Shown here piece after piece: positions 38,011 through 51,510 of a stretch of DNA of 64,000 nucleotides (positions are counted from its first letter, which is position 1; the number at the start of each line of letters is the position of its first letter). Where the stretch lies: positions 223,984-287,983 of the forward strand of contig VZTG01001729.1 of assembly GCA_013397845.1 (NCBI GenBank), given 5' to 3'. The notes below the pieces were generated by a model. That model was not told the origin of the DNA, did not search any database, and was given only the letters and a program-made list of their open reading frames with translations. The position numbers and the translations under genes were made by a program. The DNA is from Melanocharis versteri (Eukaryota; Chordata; Aves; Passeriformes; Melanocharitidae).

Positions 38011-38722
38011 CTCTACAGTACATGTTTTTATAATGAAGGGGGAAGGGAAGGAAGGGAGCTGCTCCTACCAGCATGCCAATAATCTGTTGCAAAGGGCTGG
38101 AGCACTCAGAGCCAATTAGTGCTCCGGTTAACTATTTAACTGCTGAAACAAAGCCAGTCCCGGGCACGCAGTCCACGGGATTCGAGACAGAAGAGACGGT
38201 GTGGGCTCCCAGGGCATCGTGTTCGTGCAGATTTTTTCACAGATGCATTTTTTCTACATTTTAGTAATAAATACTTTCGATAGACAAGCTAATCACCGAT
38301 ACTCCTTTAGATCACAGCATGCAAAGGTGGGAAAGCTGTATCTGTAACATGTACACCATACAGTTTTAGTAGAAGCTGGATGTGTTTCAGGATCAGTGCC
38401 AGCCTGTGGTGGAACCATAAGAGCCACCCACAGGAGCTGCATTTCCAATACGGATATCAGGTCCCTGCCACAAGAACAGCAAATCCATGCTGTCCATGGC
38501 GGGCTGGGAAGGGTCAGAGTGCTGCTCTGCCAGAGAACCGATGTTACTGCAACATCTCCCAGCAATGCTGCTGTGGGTGGAAAAACACTGTAAGGTGAGA
38601 CAAGCTCTAGGAAAGCAATGGCAGAGTCTGTCTCCCTCTAAATGTGATGTCTCCATCATCCACACAGCACCACCCTGCACCAGTCTTGTTTTTTCAACCC
38701 CTTAACGACATCAGAACAAGAC

Positions 38723-38723
38723 A

Positions 38724-38755
<32 letters not shown>

Positions 38756-38766
38756 AGGAAAAAAAA
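38723..38766. repeat. Poly(A) and A-rich tract
   Basis: Eighteen A followed by GAAAA-type repeats. No retroposed gene is recognisable to its left. Confidence 0.85.
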
Positions 38767-38769
38767 GTT

Positions 38770-41700
38770 CTTTTTATATTCTGCAGTTTAATTTGTCATA
38801 AACCTTTAAAGCCTGAGGCAGGCCAGCTCCCAGCTTGTGGCTTGTTGTGTGCCACTGAAGAGGCCAGGGAAGAAGACGCACAGGGAATTCTCAGCCTCGA
38901 TCTTTTCTCTGGGGGCAAGTCTGAACATGGACAGGGAGCACAGACAAATTAGTTCTTATGCACAGCAACAGTAGCCTGCTCCCGCTTGACCCAGCGGGTC
39001 AGTAAACCTATTTTTGTCCTCCTTTTTTATCCCATGACGTACCAACGAATAGTGGATCAGACTCCCAGGGATGCCAGGAGGACCAGCAGAGTTTGTACAG
39101 CTCAATGAAGAGCCCAGGGTGCCAAAAGCAGGTCTGCACCCCAGCTCAGCAGCCCTGGCAAGAAGCAGACTTTATTTGCTTGGGAGGGGCGCACCAGCGC
39201 TGCAGGTCTGCTCCCACCCCAAGCAAGCTCTGCAGTGCACATGAAAGGCATATTCGAACATCACTACCTTCCCTAAAAGCTGAAGTCAGATTTCCCTAGT
39301 CGCCATGGAGAAAGTCCAGTGCTTGTGAAAGTTGCGGGTTGCCCCGTCTGAAGGAGTTCAGCCAGGCTGACACTGTAACACATCTCGCTTTTAAGCTCCA
39401 GGAATGATTCTGACTAAAGTATAACTACGTTTAAATTAGAAACATTGGGGACCAGGGGGAGGAAACATATGGGTAAGAAACTAGCAGATTATTTAGGCAT
39501 GTGAGCTGTCAAAGCACAGGCAATACAAGAGCTCTCTTGTTCCTGCTGCCTCCCACAGCTGCATTCACTAAATATATCCCGAGCTGAGGGCTGCAATTCT
39601 CCACCCCTTCCTCAGCCCAGTCGCGTTTGCACAAACACCACCCAGGTCCCTTGGGACAGGCAGTGAGGCAGCAGCAATGCCCTAGTTACAGACGGCATGA
39701 AGGACACGAGTGACTAATCATGCCTGCAACAGGGTGAAATTGTTACATCCACACCTTTTTTGGAGAGGGAGTGCATGCAGCTGATCCATATTTAACTTAA
39801 ACCCAGGGTGGTTTGTTGTCTATAAGGATACACCACATTTGTATGACAGAATCAGTTGCTGGAAGTTATTCCCATCAGATAATTTTCAATAGTTTATGGA
39901 GAGGAAAAAAAAAAAAAAAAAGGCAGCAGAAGAATGGCCACCTCTATAAAAGAAGAATTCACTGAATCCGCCTCCTGGCAGATGTGGAGGAGAGCAGTGG
40001 TCTGGGGGACTGGCTGTCCCCCAGAGTTTTACCCAGTTTTACCTTCCATGAAGTCTCTGTGGTGTATTGCCTGGTCATACATACATCTCAGGAGGGTGAG
40101 GTAGGGAAGAGATATTACTGAATTTCCATAGGACTGAGGTGCTCCCCCCATGACCTCCATTCTGCTCCTCTCATTTCTCCCATCTTCACTTTGCATCCTT
40201 TACCCTCAAGGACACATTTTTTGGCCTGGCACAGCAGAGCCTTGGTCCCAACTGCAGCCTTGAGACATTGCTGCAGCCACAGCAACAGAGGGAAGAGCTG
40301 CCCCTTCTCATATAGCGACTTCTGTAGTGGATCACATTGTGGCAGAAAAAAAAAGTCATCTTGGTGTCTTTCCTCACTTCCAAGCTGTGAACCAGCAGGG
40401 ATTTTGACCCTCCTGGTCTCTGCTTCTTCCTTTCCTCACAGTTCCCCATTTCTTCAACACCTCCAGCTCCACTAGCAGCGAAGCAAATTTGACAGAATCT
40501 GGTCAATTTTTCAAGCTTTCTCATTTTAAGAAGTCAGTGGGAGCAGACTATCTTGCAATCAAACCTCACAGGAGGGAGAATTAAATATCTCATGCATGAC
40601 CTTAATCCATAGGATTTTGCAGATAGTTTTTCTTGTAATCTCAATACCCAGAGCTTATTACGCATTCAAAACGTATCTGTAGCCCTGGAACATTTTGCAA
40701 CAAAAGGAACTCAAATTCATTTTGATATAATTATGCAGTCACACCAGTCACATGCTTGCTATGGAATAAATATAAATACTGGCCTTTTGGGAACAACTGG
40801 CAGACTTACAGTGTAAAAAAAAATTTTAAAAAACAATACAAGAATGGAACTATCTATTATATGTGGAAAAAAGATCAGGTTTAGATGTCAAATTGCAGTC
40901 AAGGAAAATGTCACAATTATGTATGAAGAGTCTTTAATATAATTTTTTCAATATGCAAAACATAAAAGAACTGAAACTCATACTTAAGCATCTCCATAAA
41001 GTAAGCACTTCATTTTCTAAAGTAGGAATATCATTTAAGGCATTTAAAAGCCTTTGAAATCAGATAATTCATTCACTAAATGGCCACAGGTCCCTAAGCT
41101 TACTTAAATTGCTGGAAGCTAAAAAAGTTAGAAAACTGTGCTCTGGGTTTTGTGTCTTTCTAGCACATTTTTTCTTTCTCTGCTTTTCTTGCCTTCCTGA
41201 AACAAAATGACCTCAAAGACTTCTAATTTTGTCGTTGGAAATTGCCTTTTAATTAGAGACATTGCTATTCAAGAGCCACACCCTGCTGCACAGGTTGTGC
41301 TGGAAACCAGCTTTGCTCACTGGGGACCGACTGGGGGTTTGCCTGTTCTGACCTCCTAAGGTCTTCAGGATCCTTTGGATTTTGGAGCACGTGGGGGAAG
41401 ATGTAGTCCCATCTCTGTGCCTTTGAGAAGGGAATACAAAACGTGAAACCAGATGTTAAACCTGAGCCTCAGAGAAGCCATAGGAGCGTGAGTTACCTTC
41501 AACAGCACTGCAGTTCTGAAAGCAAACAAAGGCGTAAGGAGCTGGGATGGAAGGTTTCATTCCTCAAAGAAGGCAGTGACTCACCCACATTCCTAACTGC
41601 ACAAACAAGGGAGGCAAACCCTCCTCCTGGCAGTTAGGATCCTCCTAATTTTCCTGTGGGGAGCAAATCCCAAGCAAAGGCGGCTGTGGTGGGGTGTTGT

Positions 41701-43550
41701 AGCAGACACAGCACAGGGCAGATGTATTTTGGAAAGGGACCCTCTTTTGCACACCTCTGTGTTTATGTGCCTTCTTGAAAAAATAAAGAGTTCCCAAGTA
41801 CTGCTTTTCACTTCTGAAAACACACTGAAACGGAAAAGGGCTACTACTAACAGCCGGTTTTCAAGAGCCAAACCCATTTTTTCTTAGAAACAACTTTTTT
41901 TTTTTAATACTAAGAGGCACTAGTTTACTTTAAAAAAACCCAAACAAACAAACAAAAAACAATCCAAGGACAGATAAAACAAGTCCAAAAGTTCACTGAG
42001 CAGAGAGCCAAGCCGTGTGTAATGTGAATAAGGTGCTTTCCTAACCATCAAGTTACCCGTATGGGAAAATTTGACATAGGGATGCGGAAACTCACCCTCC
42101 TGAACGTCTGCTCAGTCATTCCCATCAGACAAGGCACACTTCACTGATGGAGGACAAGCATATTCCAGGTGACGGGTGGCATGTAGCCAAGCTGCTAAAC
42201 GTGCCCTGCTCCACCCTTCCTGCATGGCTCTCCTGGAGATGAGGAATGCTGTGCAGGTCCCCAGATGGTCGGGGCACCAACTGAGCTGCTGGGTGGTAGC
42301 AACAGAGCCCTCAGCGGCAGGGATGAGGAGGAGGTGGTGGAAAGGCTGGGTGTGAGGAAACGGGACCAAAAAGGAGCCCAGAAAGCAGAGAACGTTGCTA
42401 ATTTGCAAGAGAAGCTGCAGGAAACCAACATGTCTTAACTGTAAACCTCAGAGAGGTTGTGGTTAGGAGACACACATGTCAGGGTGACAGGGCTGCAGGG
42501 CGGGCTATGCCTGTGCCCAGGAGAGATGCCTCAAAGCCACGACCCATGTCCCCGAGGAGTGGGGCTGGGTTGGTGGTCCCCTGTGTAGCTGTGCCAGAGC
42601 TCTGTTGGGTGAGGTTTGTTCATCTGTGCCATGCAGGATGCCAGAACATCAGCACAAAATTCCCCTCTAGCTGTGTACTCCATGAAGCAGAATTAAGGCT
42701 GATGCTCAGTGTGTTCCACTTCATGTGAAATTTTTTAATTCTCAGGTTTCCAGTGGTAGCCAGGCACCCTAAAATGACATCTTCATTCATTCCTTCTGGG
42801 GAACAGCTCCTGAGGGTTCCTGGACCTGCTGCAGAGGGGAAGTGGCAGCATTACCGAAGTGGGGGGGACTTGTGGGGTGGGACACTTGTTTGTGTGACAA
42901 TTATCAGTGTAGGTTTGGCTGCTGATGCTGGGAGAGACCTTGGCAGCATGGGCTCCTAACAGGAACACAGAAATCTTGTTAATGACAAGTATCAAGCCTC
43001 AAACAGATAAAATAAGCTATCCTGGAGTTGAGGCCGTGCTCCAGACATCATGGAAACGCCTGTTGCACTAACGCTGCCGCCATACTTAAAGCTCAGCCCC
43101 AGCAAGCAGGGACAGCACACAGACCTGCTCCTCCTGCTGCTGCAGATTCTGTTGGCGGCATTTGAAATATTTTAGGCATTTCACACTACTCTCCTGTCAG
43201 GACTCCAGAGCTTACATAAAAAAAATAACCTGCTTATCAAGTTGCAGAACAACAGCGATCCGTCTGGTTTATTAGATGGAAAGAATAAGAGTGGGGGAGG
43301 ATTTTGCTGACAGTGCTTCTGCCTTGATTAAGTGACTGTTATGATCAGAGCAACAGCAAACAAACATCTCGAGCTCGTTAGAAGATATTTCCTCGTGCAA
43401 AGGAAGAGAAACCGCCACAAGAGATGGACTCTACGCATATTATTATTATTATTACTGAGCATTTTGGCTGGCTCGTGCTCTTTGGAAAGCCCAGTTCTGC
43501 CAGGCTGCTTGAGAAAAGCAGCATTTGTCCCCAGCTTTCGGCCTGAAAAC
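38770..43550. other. Intergenic, nothing recognised
   Basis: Unique sequence with a poly(A) at about 39,905-39,920, a CAAA-rich stretch near 41,937-41,961, and an (ATT)n microsatellite at 43,438-43,455. No gene or RNA supported. Confidence 0.6.
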
Positions 43551-43559
43551 ACAGCTCAA

Positions 43560-44110
43560 ATCCCTTCTCGGGAACAAAGGTGCTTCCCAGGAGCCTGGCG
43601 CGCTGCCGGCATGCCGAGCGCGTAGCCAGGCAACGGCAGCCGGATTGGGGCTTGCGCCTCACCCGTGATGCTCCAGCCTCCGCAAACAATTCTTGCCACG
43701 TAGACAGGACGGTGCAGGGTAATGGAAAATTACTGCAGGCTTTTTCTTAAAGGGCGAGCACCGCCGCTGGCGGAGAGGGTCGATCCGCATCCCGCTTCCC
43801 AGCGCGCCGCAGGGTCAGCCTGTGTTTCCTGCGAGGAGGCTGCAGTGCGTCACCGCGCGCCGGGGCATTAATACAATGAAATAGCATTTGCATGCTATTC
43901 CAGCCGGCTGCGGGGATCAGGAGCGGAAGGCAGCGAGCTGAGCTGCGAGGGAAGGGGGGAGCAGAGCAGCCGGAGCTGAGCAAGCGGCGGCTGCCGTTCG
44001 CGAACTGCTCTCGGCGCGGCTCAGACGTGGCAACCTTAGCGCAGCGCAGTTCGGACGGGCTGCGGGCTGATGCCAAAATAACCTCCTGCGCTTGGCAGGC
44101 GCCACGTTTT
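43560..44110. promoter_or_regulatory. Second orphan CpG-rich patch with octamer palindrome
   Basis: About 550 bp of raised CpG density. In its centre a 7-bp perfect inverted repeat, atagcat-ttgc-atgctat (43,881-43,898), contains a POU octamer, ATTTGCAT (43,886-43,893). No exon is identified. Probably an enhancer or weak promoter. Its right end is part of the duplicated segment. Confidence 0.4.
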
Positions 44111-44334
44111 AACAACTGCCTGGCACATTCCTGCCCTCAAGGCTGCAGGAAGAAAAAAAAACACCCTTAAAGAAAGAGCAAACTTTGGCGGTGGTTAAAC
44201 TGCTATCAGGACAACAGCAATTAAAAAAAAAAAATAAAAAAAAATGGCCATGTTTACCTCCATTTCTGGTGTAAAAGAGAATTTAGTTAATCAGACAGCA
44301 TTGTGCTTACCTATCTTTTAATACCAAGCCAAAA
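44007..44334. repeat. Direct duplication, copy 1 (328 bp)
   Basis: Starts gctctcggcgcggctcagac and ends ataccaagccaaaa. It is repeated immediately after a single N with only a few differences (for example cggacgg/cgtacgg, agaaagagc/agaaatagc, one extra A in a poly-A). Confidence 0.95.
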
Positions 44335-44335
44335 N

Positions 44336-44664
44336 GCTCTCGGCGCGGCTCAGACGTGGCAACCTTAGCGCAGCGCAGTTCGTACGGGCTGCGGGCTGAT
44401 GCCAAAATAACCTCCTGCGCTTGGCAGGCGCCACGTTTTAACAACTGCCTGGCACATTCCTGCCCTCAAGGCTGCAGGAAGAAAAAAAAAATACCCTTAA
44501 AGAAATAGCAAACTTTGGCGGTGGTTAAACTGCTATCAGGACAACAGCAATTAAAAAAAAAAAATAAAAAAAAATGGCCATGTTTACCTCCATTTCTGGT
44601 GTAAAAGAGAATTTAGTTAATCAGACAGCATTGTGCTTACCTATCTTTTAATACCAAGCCAAAA
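44336..44664. repeat. Direct duplication, copy 2 (329 bp)
   Basis: Near-identical second copy after the N at 44,335. Allele-like differences (roughly 1%) and an N at the joint are the signature of two haplotypes placed in tandem by an assembler rather than a biological duplication. A real recent duplication is not excluded. Confidence 0.95.
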
Positions 44665-44669
44665 GGCCA

Positions 44670-47600
44670 CGCAAATAGCTACAGGAGCACCAAACAGCCG
44701 GTTCGAGCCACTGCACCTCTGAAAATCAGATATGCAGACTGACTGGTTGGGCAGGGCAGGATCTGCCCCTGGCGCACACAGGAGCTGCCCAGCAAGACGG
44801 CACAGCACCAAACGGTGCTCTTCCAGTCTTCAAAAGTAGCTCCCGTATCCCTTACAAGTTTCATTCCATCTCCTGCGGGAGCAGCCCACACTGCCCGTTC
44901 CTTGGGGCACCTATGGGGAACTGTGTCCAGCCTGCAGCAAAAAGAGAAAGGCAGATCTGCTGCTCTTGCTATTACCTTTTTGCTCACTGCATGCAGCTCC
45001 TGGTGGCCCTGGTGTGGCTCAGGATCACAGATGTTGCATGCCAGGCTGGTTCTAGGTCAGCTCCTGCAGCAATGGCGCTTTTGTTCTTCCCTATCTTCAT
45101 GTATTAACTTCCATGTTTTTTCTCAGATAAGCACTGGTTAAAGCCTCAACCCAAATCTTTTCATTTTGTTGTAGCCAGCAAATGAAAATGAAGCCCCTGC
45201 ACCAAGTTAGAGGACTACTTTGTAATAGAAACTTCCTCTCCCTTAAATAGAAACCTTTGTTGTGAAGCTGTTTTCATTGCAAGCTCCACAGGGAAAGTCA
45301 TTATATTTAATAGAGGTTGACCTCATTTTGTAGTCCTTGATATTCAACCTTATAAGGGGGAAACATAATTAGAAGCGGTGAGTTCTCAACAATGATACAC
45401 AGTACTTGTTGCTGCTTCCTTCTTACCTAAGGATTAATTTAATATGGTTCGGAAAGAGTAATTTGAAACAGCTTTTGGCAGATAAGTGAGCTCAAAGTAA
45501 AATGCAAAAATCTGGTTTCCAAGAAGCCTTTTACAAGCTGTACAGAGAAGTGAAATGAAACCCTCCAGCAGCACACAAGGCTTCCTGCAGAGCCTCCCTG
45601 GAGTAGCTGCAAACCTGCATTCCGCTGAAAGCTAATCTTGGTCCGAGGCTGGGGTTACATAAAGACGTCTGGTGGCATAGAGGACTGGTGGTCAGGCATG
45701 GACCTGCCCATGTGGCAGCCTCTGCTCAGCTGGAGGGAAACGAGGCATTTTCTACTGCATTTCCAAAGCTGTGCTCTGAGACAAAGCAAAAGGGTTTCAT
45801 CTCAGTCAACACAGACAAGGGAGGGAATGCAAAGATGCCCCAGCTTCGTTAGCTTTGCTAATGCAACCTGGGTTTCCACACGGTGGACACTGTTGTCACA
45901 GGGGAATGGGTAAACACAGCACTGGCCACCACTAAATAAACACATTTTCCACAGAAAGGGAGGGCAAGGCAACGAGCAATGTGCTGGACCGTGTCAGGGC
46001 CTTGCTGAGCACAACCCTGGGTTCGGGCTTTTCACCTTAACATGGTTTGAGTTTAAAACATCTCTTCACAGCCTGCTTTTCAAGTAACCCCTACACTTTT
46101 CCAAACTATAGAAGTGCACTTGAAACACACATTTTGAATTAATTTTCCCAGCTCTTGTGATAACCCCACTGCTCTCCCACCTCCCGAGCATCCCTTGCAT
46201 TCCCAGTGCTCTGAGTCCTGCTGCGGAAGTGTCACCTCCCTGCTGAAACACTCATTATGTAAAAAGAACAATTTCTTGTTGAAAGGCCCAGGCTCCCTTA
46301 AATTTCTCTTTAGATTCTGTGCTTTGAACAAGCGTTTCTGCTTCAGCAACCCCGAGAACTTCCTGATTTTTGCACAGTTCTTCCCTCTGCAAACAGCTGA
46401 CTGCTTTAAACTCAGTTTCTGACTTGGTTTCCTGAAAAAAATCAAATAAATGGTGGTGTTCCCAGCTGAAGCACTTTCACATGGTGTTAAACAGCAACTT
46501 CTTTTCTGTAGCCCAGCTCTCCTGGTTCTGTGCCATGTGGAGCAGGGTGTTTGCTGCCCACACCTGCAGTGGGTTTGCTCTGCCCTGTGGTTTGTGGCAC
46601 AACGTGCATTCCGACGGGAAAAAAGAGAAAGGCAGCTCCTCCAAAAACATCACCAGAAACTCCCCGAAGCCCACAGCATGGTGGCTTAAAGCACCCAGCC
46701 TTTGTTCCTCCTCCCTGGGAAGAGATTTCCACTCCACACGAGCGAAAGGGATCACAGTCATGAAAAATGTGTGAGGAAGCCAAGAGCGGGACCACAGCAG
46801 CCTGGGACAGTCCTGGATGGGTGGGCTGTGGGGCTGGGAGGACATTTGGTGGCCAGCAGCTCTCCTTGGGGACAGAAGGACACAGCATAGATAAGACACC
46901 TTTACCCTCAGCGAGGCCAGGGCTATTCTGGCTTAGCTAGTTTTTCCTTCCTCCTATTTTACATGTAGAGTGTTATTAAATCACACCCAACAATTCCCAC
47001 CACACCTCAAGCAATTAACCCCATCCCATGGCATCGCTGGCTGGGGAAGCCCTGGACAAAGTCCTGGGGCTCCCATAAAGCTGAGAGCAATTTTGCCACC
47101 CATTCAGCGTGAAGAAGGTTAGGCTTTTTGTGTTTATTTTTGGAGCAGTAAGTTATTTTCAAAGAGCCTTTCTGTCAAGCTTAGCCCTGTATGAGCTGCC
47201 AAGTGAGGCTCCTCCAGCTCTGTGGGCACCATTAGCAGGGCTGCCCTGTACTGGAGTAGTGTCAGCACTTCCATTACAGCACCTTTCCCCTGCTCCAGCC
47301 CCCTCATAAATGGGACATAAAAATCCAGTTCTGGCAGAAACACTCGAGCCAACAAGGAAAACAGTCACCACTTTAACTTGATCCTTGCTAAACATATCTG
47401 GCTGGGCGGAGAAAGCAGGGATTTAAAATATATTTTCTCCTTCCCACGCCTAAATCATGAATTTTAAAATCCAGCTGTATTGCACTCAAATTACTCACAG
47501 GGAATTTTTTTTAGGTTGGGTTTTTTTTTTCATTACTTATCTGTGGTAAATGGAGAAGTAATCCTTTCCCTCCTCCGCCTCTTTGCAAGCCAAACACTTG

Positions 47601-50600
47601 ATTAAAAGTTTCCATTGTCAGTCCTACTAATGAAGGCCACAGTTAACAGTCATTTTAATTGGGCACGAATCCATTGTAGTGTTAAGGGAGGAGATGGATG
47701 TCCTTCTCACCACCCTTGGTGACACACAGCCACCCAGAGTGCTGGGGCAGGAATTAATTTAGCTGACAACTCACTGGGAGCTTCCAGTCAGCTCAGCCCT
47801 GGCTGAAACCACCTGACAGCAGAGCAGGGGCACTGCTGGGTTGGGACACAGCAGATGGGGCTGGAGGGAAGCAGGAGTGCTCATGGAACATGTTTTTCAA
47901 TAGCTGGCTTCTAGATCAGCTGCTGCCCAAGAACAAAGCAGCCCCTCCTCTTGTGGAGACACTTGCTATCGAGTGGCCATGCCCTCAGCCAGACTGATGG
48001 ATTCATCCAGGCTCAAACTCCATCTTCTTCCTTTTTTCTCAACTTTTCAGCTGAATCAGTTTCATGAGCACAAGAGCCAGCACACACAGAGTAGAGATAG
48101 GAGACTGGGACAGAGGAGTGCAAGATGCCTCCAGCCAGCAGCACCAAGGACTCGGGGAGCTTTGTCTCTCTGAATCCCGCACACAGCAACAGCGTGTGCA
48201 CCATGAAATCAGCACAGGAAGAGAAAGAGCCCAGGGCCTTCTCTGCACTGCCTTCCCAGATGTTAGAGGAACTGCAGGAAGATGACCTGTAAGAGGGAGC
48301 CTACCAACTCTTCCACTCTTACGAAGAAGTTACCCCACTTCTGATTTCAATATTTACACATTTTCTGAGCCCAGCATGTATTCCTGTGTTACCCCAGAAA
48401 AGGCAAAGCCTGGAAACAGGTCAGGCTCCAGCCAACAGGAGCTTGTTCTGGCATGACGACATCCGCAGCTCCAGATTTGCTGAGGATGTTTGGGAGGTGC
48501 AGAAGGTAGAGGTTCTGTGGAGTCAGGTGAGACAGCAGCCAGCTCAGCCCAGCCCAGCCCAGCCCTGCCTTGCCATCCTGCTTTCCTGTGGGAATGCTGT
48601 GCTGCATGTTCTGGCAGTGCCTGCTAAAATATTTTAAGCTCCAATGCCACATCCAACCCCCCCTAAAGACGTGTTTTAGAACTGAAGAGAAGTTTCTATG
48701 TGTCTCCTGAAAACTCCTTCTCCCACTTGACCTCCAGACAGTTGGGGTAGGAAGCCTGTGAGCGTGGCCATCTGCCATCCTGCTCAGAGGCAGCTGCCTT
48801 TCAGCCTGCTCATTAATGTGCATGTCATCACATCACACACTCTGCGTGCTTTGGGGAGGGATTTTTTTTTTTTTTTTAGTGGAGTCTAGTAATAAAGGAC
48901 ACAGATTTACAGGAAATGAGGCTTTACTTCCTGCTCATGAGGAATCATGTCTCATTTGTCTGATTAATTCTGGAGGAATGTGCTAACGGGTGCACATTCC
49001 ACTGCAGGACACACATAATGCCAAACTAGCACTCCTGAGAACACCTGCATGGGGGAAACTGGTATTTTGGCTGCTGTGCTTCATCTCAAGCCCCCAGCAG
49101 GCTGGGTCAAACATCAGTACCCCAGTCTTACCCTGCAGTCAGCAAGGCTGTGCTGATGAATGCCAGCACCACAGCTTCTCCTCTTCCACCCAGGAACTGC
49201 AGTTTTCCCTGTGCCACCCGCTGCAGGGCAGGGGGCATTTGGCAAAGCTCTGCTATGACTTGCACCTGGCTAAAATTCCAGCTCCCCAGGGAAGAATGAC
49301 ACATTATCCCAAGTAAACAAAAACCCTTTCATGGAGAAACGAATGTCAGTACCAAAGGTGGGTGAGAGATTAAAGTAGTGCTCAGAGGACACTGGGTTTC
49401 CCTGGGGACTTTGATTTCACCTCTGATGCTGTGGTTTGGCTCAGCACTGGAATTTTTTCCTGTTAAATATGTACCTAATGAGACCAGTGACCTCCTGGGA
49501 GAGTTGCATCAATTTTCATCAGAGCTGTTCCAGCTTCTGTTACAGTTTCCATTAAAGAACTGGTTAATATGTGTCCCATTGGTCCCATTTCCTTCTTCTA
49601 GCTGGGTCTGGGACTGCTGGAGCCCCTAAACCTTTACCTGCTGCTGTTTGGTGAGATTTGTACAGGTGGGTCCACAACTCAGTCCTGTTGACTCTGTGAA
49701 ATGCTGAGGTCCCCTGTGTGCCTCGTGGAAGTAACTATGAAATACAGAGAGATTTAATCAGTCCTGAAATGCCATTTCTCTGCCACAAACTTCGTGCCCA
49801 AAGCTGAGAGGTGAATATGGCTCCACTTTACTGAGAAACAAAACAAACCAAATGGTTTTCCTCATCTGTTTATGAGATTGAAATGTAAGTCATGGCTTTA
49901 AGGTATGTATTGTAGGCTTTCTTCTTTAAACACATAAATATTTTATCAGTGAATATTCTATTTTAGCAGTCAGGCATGAGCTCACTCCAAAGGCTGTTGC
50001 AATTGCGAGTTGTTGCGATTTTGAGTTAAGCAGTCATTCGGATTGTGCAATTTCCTAGTGTTTGAGAATATCCCAACAAAGAAACAACAGAAAATGAAAA
50101 AATGTTTTCTTAATCAAATCGATACCAGTAGACTTAAATCCCTCCTGTTCTGAGCCAAGGATAAGGATTTTTTTCAAGGATTTTCTCCTTAAAAAGGAGA
50201 AAAAAGAAGATCCACTCGTCTGGGGATGTTTTCTGTCCAGCACCAACCACAACAGGGCACAAACATCTGGTGTATAGGGAGAGGTCAGACCTGAAACCCA
50301 GCCAAAACCAACAGAGAGCGTGAAGAGGAAGTACATCTTTGCCATGTACTGCTTTGTCCACAGCAGAAAGTTTGAAATGAGACTTTCCTATTGCCAAGAA
50401 AAAACCAAAAACACCAAAAAAACCAAGAAAAATAAAGTCATGAAAGGTCTGCTAAATTCTGCCTTACTCAGTGTGTTAACAGCCAGGAAAATTGAAGTAC
50501 ATGAGATATTCAAATGAAATATTCAGGGTGAAGCACAGGAAGAAAATACAACTAAGTTCCCAGAGTTCCATTTGGGGATCCCAGAAGACAGAAGTAGGAG

Positions 50601-50650
50601 AGCCCTGTTTTACCACCCAGCAGGAGCAGCGTGGACTCCTTAAGTCTGGG
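44670..50650. other. Intergenic, nothing recognised
   Basis: Unique sequence without a supported exon. It includes a short CAGCCC-type repeat (about 48,540-48,568) and a poly-T (about 48,872-48,888). 47,540-47,700 is AT-rich with repeated TTAATTG/TGATTAA-like homeodomain cores and may be a conserved noncoding element. Confidence 0.55.
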
Positions 50651-50661
50651 GCCTGCTACGT

Positions 50662-50750
50662 CAAACCCTAATCTACTTTAACACCCCTAAATCAAACCCT
50701 AATCCACTCTAATGACCCTAAACGAAACCCTAATCCGCTTTAACACCCTG
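50662..50750. repeat. 31-bp minisatellite carrying telomere-like CCCTAA
   Basis: Three head-to-tail copies start at 50,662, 50,693 and 50,724, each beginning (c/g)aaaccctaatc, then a CT-rich part, then (in copies 1 and 2) a second CCCTAAA block. Each unit holds one or two CCCTAA words, the C-strand of the vertebrate telomere repeat, but at 31-bp rather than 6-bp period. Confidence 0.85.
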
Positions 50751-50889
50751 CCAGTTGTGCATGGCATTGCCCTTATCAGTGACTGGAGCTAAATCCCACC
50801 CACGCCCATTCCCAGCAAAGCCCAGCCAAGGGCGCTCACGGAGCACATCGCGGGGAGCGATGGAAAGGCTCTGGAGCGTATGGAGAGCA

Positions 50890-51510
50890 GCTCTGCCCCC
50901 TGAGAGAGGGCCTGGGGGTGCTGCTGGGTGTGAGCCTGGGCACGAGAGGCTGGGCACGACCCAGCCGTGTGTGCTGGCAGCCCGCAAAGCCAAACGTGTC
51001 CTGGGCTGTGTCCAGAGGAGCGTGGGCAGCAGGGGAGGGAGGGGATTCTGCCCCTCTGCTGCTCTCTGGTGAAACCCCACCTGCGGAACTGCCTGCAGCT
51101 CTGGGGGCTCAGCACAGGAAGGACATGGAGCTCTTGGGGCGGGTCCGGAGGAGGCCACGGAGGTGCTCACAGGGCTGAAGTACCTCTGCTCTGGAGACAG
51201 GGAGAGAGAGAGCTGCGGATGTCCAGCCTGGAGGAGGCTCCAGGGAGACCTCAGAGCCCCTTCCAGCACCTAAAGAGAGCTCACAAGAAAGATGGGAACC
51301 AGCCTTTTAGCAGGGCCTGTCGGGATAGGACAAGGGGGAATGGTTTTCAGCTGTAGGTCGGCTTAGATTAGATATAAGGAAGGGTTTTTATATAACGAGG
51401 GTGGAGAAACTGGCACAGCTTGCCCAGAGAGGTGGTGCACGCCCCATCCCTGGAAACATTAAAGGCCGGGTCGGATGGCGATTTGAGCAGCCTGGTGCAG
51501 TGGAAGGTGT
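50890..51510 (+). mobile_element. CR1 LINE fragment, left part
   Basis: A long CR1 3' segment in plus orientation. In order it shows the 'gggggtgctgctgggtg', 'cccgcaaagccaa...gtgtcctgggctg', 'gattctgcccctctgctgctc', 'gaaccccacctg'-type, 'aaggacatggagctcttgg', 'cctggaggaggctccaggg', 'ataggacaagggggaatgg' and 'gcagcctggtgcagtggaag' landmarks of avian CR1. These include the degenerate end of the reverse-transcriptase ORF. It runs into a gap, and frames are broken, so it is not active. Confidence 0.9.

Noticed and set aside
44695..44720. GGTTCGAGCC, tRNA B-box-like
   Set aside because: No A box or cloverleaf at the right distance.
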